Shown: positions 16,510 through 28,400, numbered from the stretch's first letter. The stretch: DNA of 64,000 nucleotides from an uncultured Bacteroidales bacterium (GCA_903945175.1 CAJAUM010000113.1:1-64000); one strand, 5' to 3'. Notes: generated by a model not told the origin, from the letters alone. Numbers and translations: made by a program.

Positions 16510-17715
16510 ATGAAGGACGAAAAGGTTCTGAAAATTTCGGAAGAGGTCAGCTGGATTGGGGTGTTTGATTGGGATATCGTAACTTTTGATGTGGTGATGG
16601 AAACGAAATATGGCACCACCTACAACTCCTATTTCATCAATGCCGAAAAAAAGACGGTGGTTGAAACCGTAAAAGAAAAATTCTGGGACACCTATTTTGC
16701 AAAACTCAAAACGCTGACGGACCCTGCTGAGATTGAATATATCATCGTAAATCACACGGAACCAGACCACTCAGGTTGTGTGGCCCGGTTGCTTGAGGTT
16801 GCACCCCGCGCCAAGGTAGTCGGAAGCGGCAATGCAATCAGGTATCTCAAAGACCTTCTGGGATTCGATTTTCCGCACATGGTTGTCAAGGATGGGCAAA
16901 CACTCGATCTGGGCAATAAAACACTTCAGTTTATTGCGGCTGCAAATCTTCACTGGCCCGATTCGATCATGACCTACCTTAGGGAAGATAAGATATTGTT
17001 TACGTGTGATATTTTTGGTGCACACTATTGCAACGAGGGAGTTTTCGATGATGCAGTCGGTGATTTTGATGATGCCTTCCGTTACTATTTCAATGTGATC
17101 ATGAAGCCATACAGCAAGTTTATGCTGCAGGCCATCGAGCGTATCCGGCCACTGGATATTGCCGTCATTTGTACCGGACATGGTGCAGTGCTCAGGAAAA
17201 ACTGGAAAAAATATGTCGATCTTTCTGAACAGTATGCCCTTGACACACTGAAGGATCAAAAGCCTAACCGTGTTTTTATGGGTTATGTGTCTGCCTACAG
17301 GAATACCGGGATCATTGCCGGTATGATCGCAGATGGGATAAAAACGGCGGGCGATGTTGAAGTTGATCTGTGTGATATTGAGCATATGGATTTGGAAACG
17401 ATCGAGCAAAAACTTATCCATGCATCCGCCATCGTGTTGGGATGTCCTACATTCAGCCAAAATATACTGCTTCCGATTTACCAGGTTTTTGCACTTATAA
17501 ATCCGATTCGTGACCGCAATAAACTGGCTGCAGCCTTCGGCTCGTATGGATGGAGTGGGGAGGGAGGAAAGATCATGGTCTCCGCCATGCGCAATTTGAA
17601 ACTGAATGTAATGGATGAGGGATTGATGATTAAATTTACTCCCCACAGCAAGGTGAAGGATAAATGCATCGAATACGGTCATCAGTTTGGGATGAAACTT
17701 TTGAAGGGTAGCTGA
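16510..17715 (+). CDS. Flavodiiron protein (O2 or NO reductase)
   Basis: A 401-residue A-type flavodiiron protein that reduces oxygen to water or NO to N2O in the cytoplasm, protecting anaerobic metabolism. The metallo-beta-lactamase-like domain (about 1-250) carries diiron ligands: the H-x-E-x-D-H set at 82-87, the His in NLHWPD, the Asp in TCDIFGAHY and the His in TGHGAVL. The flavodoxin domain (about 255-400) binds FMN. No fused rubredoxin is present, so an external electron donor is needed. The long antisense ORF at 16771-17730 is a shadow. It suggests an anaerobic or microaerophilic host. Confidence 0.93.
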   Translation: MKDEKVLKISEEVSWIGVFDWDIVTFDVVMETKYGTTYNSYFINAEKKTVVETVKEKFWDTYFAKLKTLTDPAEIEYIIVNHTEPDHSGCVARLLEVAPRAKVVGSGNAIRYLKDLLGFDFPHMVVKDGQTLDLGNKTLQFIAAANLHWPDSIMTYLREDKILFTCDIFGAHYCNEGVFDDAVGDFDDAFRYYFNVIMKPYSKFMLQAIERIRPLDIAVICTGHGAVLRKNWKKYVDLSEQYALDTLKDQKPNRVFMGYVSAYRNTGIIAGMIADGIKTAGDVEVDLCDIEHMDLETIEQKLIHASAIVLGCPTFSQNILLPIYQVFALINPIRDRNKLAAAFGSYGWSGEGGKIMVSAMRNLKLNVMDEGLMIKFTPHSKVKDKCIEYGHQFGMKLLKGS

Positions 17716-17784
17716 AGTGAATGATAACAATACTAAATTTGTTATTTCAAAGTTATTATTGAGACCAAAAATTTAGACCCCATC

Positions 17785-18633
17785 GTGAGATTCAGAGTTC
17801 AACCATTTCTCTTTGTTCTGGTCGCTTTTTTAGCCTTTTCTGGCTTGCAATCCTGCCTGCCAGAACGTAAAATTGCCGATAATTTTATTCAAACTAAAAA
17901 TGTCCTGAATCTGCTGGTAAATCCCCCTGATTTAGTCTATAAATATAACCACAAAGGTGAACTGATCGAAGGATTCGACTCTTTATCCGAAACCCGGCAG
18001 GATTCTGCGCTGTGGGCTACCAGCAAATATGTTCAGCACCTGAACGACAGTATTTTGCTGGAGTCTTATATGAACAGATTCATTGGGGAACTCCGTGAAC
18101 TGGGGTTTAATGTGTATCTCTCCAATGCCATCGATTCGTTTTTGACCCGGGGCCCCCAGTCTTATGTATTGGATATTTCTCAGATTCAGGTTGATGAATA
18201 TTTGTATCCACTGCTCGACGAGGAGGATTACATGGATTCAACTTTTTACAAAAAATTCAACCTCAATGCCGTTGATTTCAGCTGCTGGTTTGAGCTCAGC
18301 AAGGCCAACACGGAGAATGCAAAAAAAATGTTGCTGTATTCGTCGAGTACCTCCTACGATTCGTTCGATGGCCGGTTTTTCAATGATCCGTTTACAGGTG
18401 CAGTACGCTATAAATATACCATCGACTCCCTCTACACCAAGGATGTATATGAAATGGCCATCTATCTTGGTAAAAAGCATGCAGGCTATTTGTATGATTA
18501 CTTTATGAATCAGTACATCGCCAAACATCTTCCTGAAGGTATGAAAATGATGGATTATTATCACTACAACCGCAACAGAAAATCCTTCTCACCTGCATAC
18601 GATGACCGATTCGACTTCCTTGGAACGAAGTGA
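17785..18633 (+). CDS. Lipoprotein of unknown function
   Basis: Translation probably starts at the GTG at 17785. The signal peptide ends in a lipobox LQSC with the lipidated Cys at 24, so the 282-residue precursor should be membrane-anchored. There is no K-E/D surface-export signal after the Cys, which favours a periplasm-facing location. No enzymatic motif was recognised. A possible -7 box (TAAATTTG) lies at 17734-17741. Its TGA stop falls inside the first unit of a heptamer array. The gene converges with tsaD. Confidence 0.75.
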   Translation: MRFRVQPFLFVLVAFLAFSGLQSCLPERKIADNFIQTKNVLNLLVNPPDLVYKYNHKGELIEGFDSLSETRQDSALWATSKYVQHLNDSILLESYMNRFIGELRELGFNVYLSNAIDSFLTRGPQSYVLDISQIQVDEYLYPLLDEEDYMDSTFYKKFNLNAVDFSCWFELSKANTENAKKMLLYSSSTSYDSFDGRFFNDPFTGAVRYKYTIDSLYTKDVYEMAIYLGKKHAGYLYDYFMNQYIAKHLPEGMKMMDYYHYNRNRKSFSPAYDDRFDFLGTK

Positions 18634-18663
18634 CATCGTGACACGTGACGCGTGACGCGTGAC
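18628..18663 (+). repeat. Heptamer tandem array B (5 units)
   Basis: Units AAGTGAC, (A)TCGTGAC, ACGTGAC, GCGTGAC and GCGTGAC lie between the convergent lipoprotein and tsaD genes. The stop codon of the lipoprotein gene (18631-18633) is the TGA of the first unit. Confidence 0.85.
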
Positions 18664-18682
18664 AAAAATCGTAAATCCTTGG

Positions 18683-19729
18683 TCACTTTGTAACTTGTTG
18701 CCTTGCATAGGGTATCGCCGATTGGCTTGCAAAATCTCCCTTCAGAAATTTGAAATATCCGGCAATGGCAATCATGGCGGCATTGTCTGTTGAATATTGC
18801 ATCGGTGGAATAAAGATGTTCCATCCCAGCGTGTCGCGTGCATTTTCAAGGGCTCTTCGCAGGCCGGAATTGGCCGAAACGCCCCCCGCAATGGCAACAT
18901 CGGGCCACGCGGATGCCTTACCGGCCAGGCGGGTCTGGTCCATGGCCATCTTCAGTTTCAACATAAGCATGTCGACAATGGTAGCCTGGATTGATGCACA
19001 GAGGTCATTTTTATTTTTCTCGATGAATTCAGGATCTTTTTTTAATTCATCGCGAAGAAAGTACAGAAAGGAAGTTTTTAATCCGCTGAAGCTGAAATCA
19101 AGCCCGGGAATCCGGGGCTTGGAAAAGATAAATCGTTTTGGATCGCCGGATTGTGCAAATTTATCGATCAGCGGGCCGCCGGGATAGGGGATGCCCATGA
19201 TCTTGGCTGCCTTATCAAAGGTTTCACCGGCAGCATCATCAATGGTCTGACCAATGACCTCCATGTCAAAATGGTCGCGGATCATGACAAATTGTGTATG
19301 TCCGCCTGAAACCGTCAAACAGAGAAAGGGAAACCTGGGAATGGGATTCGACCTGTCATTATTCCTGATAAAATGGCTCAGGATATGCGCTTGCAGATGG
19401 TCCACTTCAATGAGAGGGATGTTTAGCCCGAGCGAAAAGGCCTTGGCAAACGATATTCCGACAAGCAGCGATCCAAGCAGCCCCGGACCCCGTGTAAAAG
19501 CGATGGCAGAAAGCTGATTTTTGCCTATATTTGCCTTTTGTATGGCGGTTTCAATTACCGGGATTATGTTTTGCTGATGTGCACGCGAAGCCAGTTCAGG
19601 GACAACCCCCCCGAAGTTTTTATGAACATCCTGGCCGGCAGTGACATTTGAGAGGATAACGTCATCCATGATAACTGCCGCTGACGTATCATCACAGGAG
19701 GATTCAATACCGAGGATATAGGTTTGCAT
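18683..19729 (-). CDS. tsaD: tRNA N6-adenosine threonylcarbamoyltransferase
   Basis: TsaD (Kae1/YgjD family) transfers the threonylcarbamoyl group to A37 of ANN-decoding tRNAs, acting with TsaB, TsaE and TsaC. The track start at 19750 adds seven residues; the Met at 19729 gives the usual start MQTYILGIESSCDDT and 348 residues. The ASKHA fold is intact: GIESSCDD near the N-terminus, metal ligands in the H-x3-H motif (DHLQAH), and the conserved STDNAAM near the C-terminus. It is divergent from the TamB-like gene. Confidence 0.96.
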   Translation of the reverse strand: MQTYILGIESSCDDTSAAVIMDDVILSNVTAGQDVHKNFGGVVPELASRAHQQNIIPVIETAIQKANIGKNQLSAIAFTRGPGLLGSLLVGISFAKAFSLGLNIPLIEVDHLQAHILSHFIRNNDRSNPIPRFPFLCLTVSGGHTQFVMIRDHFDMEVIGQTIDDAAGETFDKAAKIMGIPYPGGPLIDKFAQSGDPKRFIFSKPRIPGLDFSFSGLKTSFLYFLRDELKKDPEFIEKNKNDLCASIQATIVDMLMLKLKMAMDQTRLAGKASAWPDVAIAGGVSANSGLRRALENARDTLGWNIFIPPMQYSTDNAAMIAIAGYFKFLKGDFASQSAIPYARQQVTK

Positions 19730-19787
19730 AATTAAACGCGAAATTACCATAAAAACAGGCTCGAAAATACTGCTTTATTTTGTCACG

Positions 19788-22700
19788 GTGATTTTTTCGC
19801 TGTTGATAACCATTTACCTGATTTTCAGAAGTGATGTAGTGCAAACCCTGGCTGTGCACCTCGCTGCTGACTATTTTTCCAAAGCATTAAAAACCGAAAT
19901 CAGAATCAGTGGATTTGGACTTTCATTCAAGAATGGACTGTTAATTGAAGGGATATCAGTCCGTGATCTTCAACACGAAATACTTTTTTCAGCCAACACC
20001 CTGGGGGTCAGGCCTGGTCAAATATCCTTGAAAAACCATCATGTTAATATTAACCAGGTCTTTATTGAGAAGGGAAATATTCAATTAATTACTCATCGCG
20101 GAGACAGCGTACTCAACCTGCAGTTTATCCTGGATTATTTCTCTTCAACAGATACGATAACAATAGCCGATACTACCGCCTCCTCTCCATGGGAAATATC
20201 AATCTCAGCCATCAGCCTCCTCGATACGAAGTTTCATTTCCAGGATAAGAATGAACCGCCTGCTCCTGAAGGGATGGATTATTCAAACATAGATGTTTCC
20301 GGAATAAACCTTGAAATGACTGACATCGCTTTCGATGCAGATACCATTAATTGCAATATCAGGCGTCTTTCCGCCACAGAGCGTTGCGGCATCGCGCTGC
20401 ACAACCTGAGCGGGGAGTTTCAGGTCAGTTCCAGGTTTTTAAAAGCCCATGACCTGAAGATTATCACGGATCACTCAGATCTTGCCCTGACGTTTGATTT
20501 TTTGTATGACCGCTGGAATGCATACAACGATTTTCTGACTGAGGTCACCATCCAGACTAAGATTGAGCCTTCTTACCTCGATCTGCAGGATATCGGCTTT
20601 TTTGCACCCGAATTGTTGGTGATGAAAGACCGTATTCGCCTTTCGGGCGACATCAAAGGAACAGTAAGCAATTTCAAGGCCAGGGATCTGAGGTTTGCCT
20701 ACGGGAAGAACACATTTTTTTACGGAAATGTAAGCGCCCTGGGATTGCCCGATGTGGAAGAGACATTCATCGACATGCATATCAAGGCCATGAATACCAA
20801 CAAAACCGATTTGGAATCAATCCTGATTCCGGGTGATCTGCGTCATCTTGAACTGCCGGGAATACTTGCGAATATTGGTGTTGTAAATCTGAAAGGCGCT
20901 TTTACCGGATTTTACAACGATTTCGTTGCCAAGGTAAACGTAATTACCAACCTGGGCAGTGTCGGTGCCGATCTTTCACTGAAGAAACAAAAAGGCGACC
21001 CATTGATAGGTTATACCGGCCAGTTGAATGTCAATTCGTTTGATATCGGTAAACTTACCGGGAGCAGCAAATACCTGGGCATAGTTACCCTGAAGTCGGA
21101 AATAAACGGGAAGGGACTTAATCTATCCGAAGCCGATCTGAAAATGAATGTCCGCATTGATTCAGCCTTTCTGTATAATTACAATTATAAAAACCTGGAT
21201 GTTTCCGGTTCGCTGGTTGATAAGAAATTCACGGGATTGCTCAGCGTTAAAGATCCGAATCTGAATCTGGATTTCAACGGGTTCATCGATATGGGAGATA
21301 CAATACCGGATTTTGATTTCAAGGCGCAGATCCATCATGCACAATTGTTTGCACTGCATCTGCTTGCACGCGATTCTGTGGAAAAAATTGCTGCCAGCCT
21401 GAAGGTGAATTTTAAAGGAACCAACCTTGATAACATTGATGGGTCGATCATAATTGACAGCACGGTGTATGCCGAAGGTAAAAAGCTGATCACCATGGAT
21501 CATCTTTCGTTGCTGACCAGACAGGATACGGCTACGGGGAAAAGCTACCATCTTCAGTCCGATTTCGTGGATGCCGACATAACCGGCGACTTTTCCTTCA
21601 AAGCCCTGGTTCCGTCACTCAGCTCCTTCATTCAGAACTACCTGGCCTCTTTTACCATGAACGATTCGCTGATTGCCCTGAGTGAGATACAATCGAACCA
21701 AAAGATGAACTATGAGGTGCGTTTTAAGAAATCGGATGAGGTCACCGGTCTCTTTCTTCCTTTTTTGCGGATTGCTCCGAATTCTTCAATCGAGGGATAT
21801 TACAACGAGGAAAGTGGCTCCCTGGTGATGAAAGGAAAATCACCTGCAATTTTTATCAATAACATTGAATTGAGTGGTTGGTATCTTGATACGGAAACTA
21901 AAATGAATGATATGTCCGTTAAAACAGGTGCTGCCAGGGTGTATTTCAAAAAGGCCAGCAAGGGTGATTCACTTGAAGTAAAACTGGATTCCTTTCAGGT
22001 GGTTTCCAATTTGCGACATGACAGCATTCTGTATCGGATGACCTGGACTGGTGAGGAAAAACACAGTGAGCTGGATGGATTTGTCAGTTTCTATGATAGT
22101 CCGATAATCAAGTTGAAATTGTTGAATTGCAATGTGTATCTGGATCAGAGGAACTGGACCGTTGATCCGGAAAACTATACCATCATTGACACCTCATCGG
22201 TCATGTTGTCAAAAGTCGGATTTCATTCAGGAGATCAGTTTCTCAAGGCTGATGGGAAACTTTCCATCTCCAAATCAGATACAATGAACATTTATTTCAA
22301 TAAAGTGGATGTCTCCAGGCTTGATAAGCTGATCGGCAGTGATCAGGTAAATGTGGATGGAATTTTGAGCGGGCAGGTCAGGTTGTCAAATCCCTATACC
22401 AATATCATGGTATTGTCTGATCTTCGCATCGATAAGTTCAAATTCAACAGAGAGGAATTGGGAGATGCTACCTTTGAAATATTGTATGATGCAAATGGGC
22501 CCAGGTTTGATGTCAATTCTAAAATCTACTACACGGGTAATGTTGGTACAAATATTCCATTTTCACTGACAGGCAGTTATTTTTTTGAGAAGAAAAATCC
22601 CCACTTTGATTTTGATTTGAATTTAAAAAATCTGAATTTACGCATGCTGGGGCCATTTGTCTCTGATTTCATGTCGGGTTTAAATGGATTGGCTTCCGGA

Positions 22701-24185
22701 CAGGTGAAGTTGAAAGGAACTTTTGAAAAACCGGCCATCACGGGACAATTGAAATTGATGCGGACTGAGTTTAAAATTAATTATCTGAATGTTCCCTATT
22801 CGTTTGCTGATATAGTGACCATTGATACAAATGGTTTCTTTTTTAAAGATATCACGGTGTTTGATTCTCTGGGGCATAAGGCAATTTTAAATGGCAAGAT
22901 CACACACAAGTACTTTCGCGATCTGAGGCTGGGGCTGCAACTTGAAATGAATGACTTTGCCGCATTTAACAATACCCGTGCACAAAACAGCGTTTTTTAC
23001 GGAAATGCACGCGCTTCAGGAAGTGCAACTGTTTCCGGGCCATTTGATAATATCCATATTGATGTGAAGGCTACAAATGGTGCAAAAACCCATGTGGTAA
23101 TTCCGATCGACCTGACGCAATCTGTTGGTGAAAACGATTATATTATTTTTGTCAATCCCAATGAAGACTCACTCAGCCTGATACGGGAGAAGCCGAGGGT
23201 AAATACAAGCGGATTATCCATAGACCTTGGTTTGCGGGTGAATCAGGAGGCAGAAGTCGAGGTCTATTTTCCAAACCAATTGGGGAATTTGAAGGCAACC
23301 GGAACCGGAGAATTCTTGTTGGGGATGACCCCGACAACACCCTTTACTTTATCCGGGACCTATAAATTAGCCAAAGGTTTTTTCCTTTTCCAGTTTAGAA
23401 GCCTTCTCCGGTTGCCGATGTCGATCAAGGAGGGAAGCATGATCAGCTGGAGTGGAGATCCTACCGATGCCAATATTTCCATCAGCGCAGTATACAAAAC
23501 CAAGGCTCCGTTGAAAGGGCTTACAACAGACCCGGAGGAGGAGGGTATCCGGATCCCGGTCGAATGTATTGTCAGGCTGGGCGGCAAGCTGTTGAATCCT
23601 GAAATGACCTTTGCCATTAATCTTCCAAACGTGGAAGAGAGTATCAGGAACCTGGTTTATACAAGTATTGATACAAACAATCAGATCACCATGACTGAGC
23701 AGGTTTTCTATCTTATGGTTCTGAATCAGTTTAATCCGGTAGTAGCCACCTCCAGTACCATTGATGTGGGGGCGACCTCCATGTCGCTCGTTACGAATCA
23801 GATCAATAGCATGATTTCCCAGGTTTCATCGAATGTAAATGTGAATGTGAACTACAAACCGGGCTCCAGCACCACTTCGCAGGAGTTTGATGTGGGGATC
23901 TCCACCCAGCTCTTCGATGACCGGCTGTTGATTGACGGGACTTTTGGTATGAATTCCTACAAGAATTCATCGATGCAGCAGTCAAGCACCATCGTGGGTG
24001 ATATCAACATTGAATATGTGCTGACCAAAAACCGGCGATGGCGGGTACGTGCCTTTAACAGAACCAATACCTTGAATATTCTTAACAACAATGCTCCCTA
24101 TACGCAGGGAGTCGGGATCAAGTTTCAGCGTGACTTTACGAATGTAAAGGAATTATTCTCCGGGTTTAAAAAGAAAAAGGAGTAG
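19788..24185 (+). CDS. tamB: TamB-like translocation and assembly module protein
   Basis: A 1465-residue protein with one N-terminal membrane helix and a very long repetitive beta-strand region ending in a DUF490/TamB C-terminal domain (about 1040-1460). In Bacteroidota such proteins span the periplasm and are linked to outer-membrane protein insertion or lipid transport; no TamA/BamA-type gene is next to it here. No ATG start exists; GTG 19788 is the annotated choice, but the frame is open upstream into the tsaD promoter region and an ATT or ATA start up to 45 bases earlier would give a fuller membrane helix. The next gene starts 2 bases after its stop. Confidence 0.88.
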   Translation: MIFSLLITIYLIFRSDVVQTLAVHLAADYFSKALKTEIRISGFGLSFKNGLLIEGISVRDLQHEILFSANTLGVRPGQISLKNHHVNINQVFIEKGNIQLITHRGDSVLNLQFILDYFSSTDTITIADTTASSPWEISISAISLLDTKFHFQDKNEPPAPEGMDYSNIDVSGINLEMTDIAFDADTINCNIRRLSATERCGIALHNLSGEFQVSSRFLKAHDLKIITDHSDLALTFDFLYDRWNAYNDFLTEVTIQTKIEPSYLDLQDIGFFAPELLVMKDRIRLSGDIKGTVSNFKARDLRFAYGKNTFFYGNVSALGLPDVEETFIDMHIKAMNTNKTDLESILIPGDLRHLELPGILANIGVVNLKGAFTGFYNDFVAKVNVITNLGSVGADLSLKKQKGDPLIGYTGQLNVNSFDIGKLTGSSKYLGIVTLKSEINGKGLNLSEADLKMNVRIDSAFLYNYNYKNLDVSGSLVDKKFTGLLSVKDPNLNLDFNGFIDMGDTIPDFDFKAQIHHAQLFALHLLARDSVEKIAASLKVNFKGTNLDNIDGSIIIDSTVYAEGKKLITMDHLSLLTRQDTATGKSYHLQSDFVDADITGDFSFKALVPSLSSFIQNYLASFTMNDSLIALSEIQSNQKMNYEVRFKKSDEVTGLFLPFLRIAPNSSIEGYYNEESGSLVMKGKSPAIFINNIELSGWYLDTETKMNDMSVKTGAARVYFKKASKGDSLEVKLDSFQVVSNLRHDSILYRMTWTGEEKHSELDGFVSFYDSPIIKLKLLNCNVYLDQRNWTVDPENYTIIDTSSVMLSKVGFHSGDQFLKADGKLSISKSDTMNIYFNKVDVSRLDKLIGSDQVNVDGILSGQVRLSNPYTNIMVLSDLRIDKFKFNREELGDATFEILYDANGPRFDVNSKIYYTGNVGTNIPFSLTGSYFFEKKNPHFDFDLNLKNLNLRMLGPFVSDFMSGLNGLASGQVKLKGTFEKPAITGQLKLMRTEFKINYLNVPYSFADIVTIDTNGFFFKDITVFDSLGHKAILNGKITHKYFRDLRLGLQLEMNDFAAFNNTRAQNSVFYGNARASGSATVSGPFDNIHIDVKATNGAKTHVVIPIDLTQSVGENDYIIFVNPNEDSLSLIREKPRVNTSGLSIDLGLRVNQEAEVEVYFPNQLGNLKATGTGEFLLGMTPTTPFTLSGTYKLAKGFFLFQFRSLLRLPMSIKEGSMISWSGDPTDANISISAVYKTKAPLKGLTTDPEEEGIRIPVECIVRLGGKLLNPEMTFAINLPNVEESIRNLVYTSIDTNNQITMTEQVFYLMVLNQFNPVVATSSTIDVGATSMSLVTNQINSMISQVSSNVNVNVNYKPGSSTTSQEFDVGISTQLFDDRLLIDGTFGMNSYKNSSMQQSSTIVGDINIEYVLTKNRRWRVRAFNRTNTLNILNNNAPYTQGVGIKFQRDFTNVKELFSGFKKKKE

Positions 24186-24187
24186 CC

Positions 24188-25474
24188 ATGAAAAAAATAT
24201 GGATAATTATACTGGCGGTTTTTTGGCTGGGAGTCTCCGTGTATTCGCAGGTAGTCATCAGTCAGTCCGACATGCCATCGCCCGGCGATACGCTGAGGGT
24301 AAGCATTTCTAATATTGTACTTGCCGGATTTTCAAAAACAGCCATGGACACGACCTGGGATTTTTCAGCATTGGAGGCTTTAAGCCAGCGGGTTGATACG
24401 TTTGTGGCGGCTACGGCTACACCTCCGACCTATCAGTTGTTTTTTGTTTTGCTTGGTGGCGCCAATCTGGCCTCCCCGAGAAACGGCAGCCTTATCCCGG
24501 GTTTGCCGTTGTCGCAGGGTTTTTCCTTTTTTAAAAATAGCACAACCTCTTACAATGATCTGGGTTCAGCATACACCATACAGGGAATCCCCTTCCCGGC
24601 AAAGTATAATAATCCCGACAAATATTATGAGTTCCCTTTATCCCCTGGCAAAACATGGTCATCCGACGCGTACTTTGCCATCACGGTGCCCAATGTTGTT
24701 ACATACACCACGCAGCGTATCCGTTCAAACACGGTAGATGGATGGGGGAGACTCATTACCCCCTTTGGAACGTTCGAAACGGTTCGTGTGAAATCCATTC
24801 TCAATATCCACGACAGCATTTACATTGATTCACTCGGCATCGGTTTTCCATTTAACAGGAACATCATCGAATACAAATGGATGGGGAAAGAGCAGGGCAT
24901 TCCGTTGCTTCAGATCAATGAGGAGGGGGCGCTTGTCACCGCCAATTACCGGGATATTTTTCGCCTGCCAGCCAATCTGCTAACTGTTTCTCTTGGTCCC
25001 GACACGGCGGTGGTTAAAGGTACCACGCTGACCCTTCATGCCACAATTGCCCATGGCACGCCTCCCTACCAGATATTCTGGAATACATTGGAAACAGGAG
25101 AATCACTGACAATCACTGTTCAGGATACCAAAACCTATAGTGTGATAGTCGCAGATGCATTGCAGAATATCGGTACTGCACAAAAGGTGGTTTCTGTAAA
25201 ATATGCGCCAGGGATGGATGAACCTCAGAAACTGATGTTGCAGGTATTTCCGAATCCTTCCAGGGGCTGGGTATCAATCCAGGTGCCTGAAGTATCAAAA
25301 AAGGCAACCTTACAGATCCTGACAATACAAGGAAGAATGATACGGGAATCTATGGTGGATTTATCCTCAGGCAAAATCAATGCGGATCTCTCTGGCTTAT
25401 CCCAAGGATATTTTTTTATCCGCGTGATAGCAGAAAGCAAGGTTTATTCCGGAAAAGTTGAAATTATCAAGTGA
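24188..25474 (+). CDS. Secreted protein with T9SS type A sorting domain
   Basis: A 428-residue protein with a Sec signal peptide (1-20) and a C-terminal type IX secretion sorting domain (about 345-428) with the pattern VFPNPSRGWVSI and the end SGKVEIIK. It should cross the outer membrane by T9SS and be attached to the cell surface or released. The middle part has an unrecognised beta-rich domain (about 20-255) and an Ig-like segment (about 262-330). Tight spacing to the TamB-like gene and to addA suggests one transcript. Substrate or partner is unknown. Confidence 0.85.
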   Translation: MKKIWIIILAVFWLGVSVYSQVVISQSDMPSPGDTLRVSISNIVLAGFSKTAMDTTWDFSALEALSQRVDTFVAATATPPTYQLFFVLLGGANLASPRNGSLIPGLPLSQGFSFFKNSTTSYNDLGSAYTIQGIPFPAKYNNPDKYYEFPLSPGKTWSSDAYFAITVPNVVTYTTQRIRSNTVDGWGRLITPFGTFETVRVKSILNIHDSIYIDSLGIGFPFNRNIIEYKWMGKEQGIPLLQINEEGALVTANYRDIFRLPANLLTVSLGPDTAVVKGTTLTLHATIAHGTPPYQIFWNTLETGESLTITVQDTKTYSVIVADALQNIGTAQKVVSVKYAPGMDEPQKLMLQVFPNPSRGWVSIQVPEVSKKATLQILTIQGRMIRESMVDLSSGKINADLSGLSQGYFFIRVIAESKVYSGKVEIIK

Positions 25475-25480
25475 CACCCT

Positions 25481-28400
25481 ATGTCCTTTACCGTTTATCG
25501 CTCTTCTGCCGGTTCCGGAAAAACCTTTACCCTGGTAAAAGAGTATTTGAAAATTATTTTACTTGAACCCGCCGATTTCAGGCATATCCTGGCCATCACC
25601 TTCACCAACAAGGCGGCCAATGAGATGAAGGAGCGGGTATTGAAATCATTGACGGTACTGGCACAGGGGGATCATGCCAGGGATAAGGCAATTCACGGAA
25701 CGCTCTTGCCCATGCTGGTTAGCGAAACAGGGATGTCCACCGTTGAGATTGCCCAAACAGCCTCACGGGCCCTTGAAATGATCCTGCACAATTATGCTGA
25801 CTTTTCCATCGGAACCATCGACAGTTTTTCTCATAAACTGATCCGCACCTTTGCCCACGATTTCGGTCTGCCGGTTAACTTCAATGTGGAGTTGGATGGT
25901 GACGAAATCCTTTCCACATCGGTTGATCTGCTGTTGGATAGGGTTGGAGATGATAAGGAACTTACGAAGCTCCTGGTTAAATTTCTTGAAACCCGCATGG
26001 ATGATGACCTGGGTTGGAATATTGATGAAATCCTGTCGAACTTCGCCCATCTGCTGCTTGAGGAGGAGGGGCAAACAAGGATGGTCAGACTGAAGCATTT
26101 GACACTGGAAAAATTCCATTCTATCTCCATGGCGCTGCAGGTTAAGATTAAGGAATTCGAGCAATCCACGCAGGCGATCGCAAAAAAAGCATTGAAATTG
26201 ATCGAGGGTCAGGCGATTCCTCCCGAGGCCTTCTTTCATGGTACGAGTGGGATTGGTAAATATTTCGAAAATTTTGCTGCCGGTAAATTGGAGAGACTCG
26301 AACCCAACTCGTACGTCTTAACCACCGTAGAAGAAGATAAATGGTGTTCTGCCAAAGCTTCACTACAGGCCCGGGCTGGCATTGAAACCATAAAGCAAGG
26401 TTTGCTCGGTATTTATGAAGCGTTGCAGGGTGAGTTAACAAAGCATAAATCGGATTACATCCTGCGCAGGCTGCTGGCAAAAACGATCTATCCTATTTCT
26501 GTACTGAATGAAATTGAAAAGGTGCTGCATGATTTCAAACGACAGAATAACCTGGTCCATATTTCAGAATTCAATTCCAGGATTGCCGGCATTGTGCTGA
26601 ACGAACCTGTTCCATTTATCTTTGAGAGACTGGGTGAAAAATATCAGCACATTCTTATTGATGAATTCCAGGATACTTCGGTACTTCAGTGGATGAATTT
26701 TATACCCTTGATTGAAAATGCACTCGCAGGGGGATTTTTTAACCTGGTGGTGGGTGATGGCAAGCAGGCCATCTACCGATGGAGAGGCGGTGATGTGGAA
26801 CAGTTCAATACGTTGCCTTCCATTCCGGGAAGCAATACCAACCATGTGCTGCGTCAGCGGGAAGAGGCGCTTACCCGAAATTATCAGAGGATCGACCTTG
26901 GGGAGAATTACCGGTCGAAGACAGAGATCGTGGAATTCAATAACCGGTTTTTCAGGATAATTGCTGACCGGGTCCTCACCGGTGGGAAGAAGAACATATT
27001 TGAAGGTCTGGAACAGCGGTCAGATTCAGGAAAGACAGGTGGATACATCCGCCTCGAATTTCTCAAAGGGGATGAGGAGGAAGAGGTGAATTATGAAGAG
27101 GTCACCCGCGCAGGAATACTTTCGATCATCAGGGATTCGTTGAAGGAAAAATTCAGTTTGCGCGACATGGCCGTCTTGTGCCGGAGCAACCAGAATGCCA
27201 GTACCATCGCAAGGTTCTTACTTGAACAAGGGGTGGATGTTATATCTTCCGAGTCACTTCTTATAGCCAACTCGCCAAAAGTACGGTTCATCATCGCTTT
27301 TTTGCGTTTCCTCTTTGAAACGCGAAATGATGTTGTAATGGCGGAGATTCGCATGTATTTGAATCAAGACCATGTGAGGGATGCTGTAGATTGGAAGTCG
27401 AACCACCACGAACTCGCCAGGCTGCCGGTTTACGATTTGTGCGAAGAGCTGATCAGAAAATTCAATCTCAGTCTGCAACCTGATATCTATCTGCAGTTTT
27501 TCCTTGATGCGGTTCTCGCCTTTTCCATAAAAAATTCTACCGGCGTCGTAGAATTTCTCGAATGGTGGGGTAAAAACAGGAAAAAATTGTCGATCATTGT
27601 TTCTGAAGGGGTCGATGCGGTTAGGGTCATGACAATCCACAAAGCCAAAGGGCTGCAATTCCCGGTTGTGATCCTTCCCTTTGCACATGAATCGCGGAAA
27701 AACACAAAAAAGTACATTTGGGTCGACCTCGATAAATCGGTAGCGCCCGGACTTGATACGGCCATCCTGCGCAGTGACAAAGAGATGGAATCAACAGTGT
27801 TTAATCCGTTATTCATGGATGAACAGCAAAAATCCATGCTCGACCTGGTCAACGTATTATATGTCGCCATGACCCGCCCCGAGGAACGACTCTATATTTT
27901 GACCAAATTTCCCCCGGCGAAAAAAGAGGAACCCGATTCACTGCCAACTTTTTTTGAGTTTTATCTTAAACATGCACAAATTTGGATTGAAGATCAATCA
28001 CTGTATGAATTTGGAACGAAGGGGATGCATGTTGAAAAGGTATCAATTAAGGAGATGGCAACAGTCCATCCCGGGGAGATGATCAGCAGTGACTGGCACA
28101 ATAAAATTGAAATCAGGCTGCGCGCACCGCAAATGTGGGATATCGATCAGCCGGCAGGAAAGTCGCAGTATGGAAACAGGATTCATACATTGCTCTCCTG
28201 GGTCAGAACCGGAAAGGATGTGCCGGGGGCATTGGAAAAGGGGATCCTGATGGGGTTGGTCGGGCAGGGAGACCGGGATACCATGGAGAACATGCTGTGG
28301 TCTGTGATCCGGCATCCTCAGCTTGAGCGGTTTTTTTGTGATGAGGTTAAGGTGAAAACTGAAGCCGAAATACTGACCCCGGAAGGTTCGTTTTATCGCC

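Noticed and set aside
16771-17730. 319-codon minus-strand ORF opposite the flavodiiron gene
   Set aside because: It mirrors a well-supported gene, has no known motif and no plausible start context; long antisense shadows are common opposite coding DNA of this codon use.
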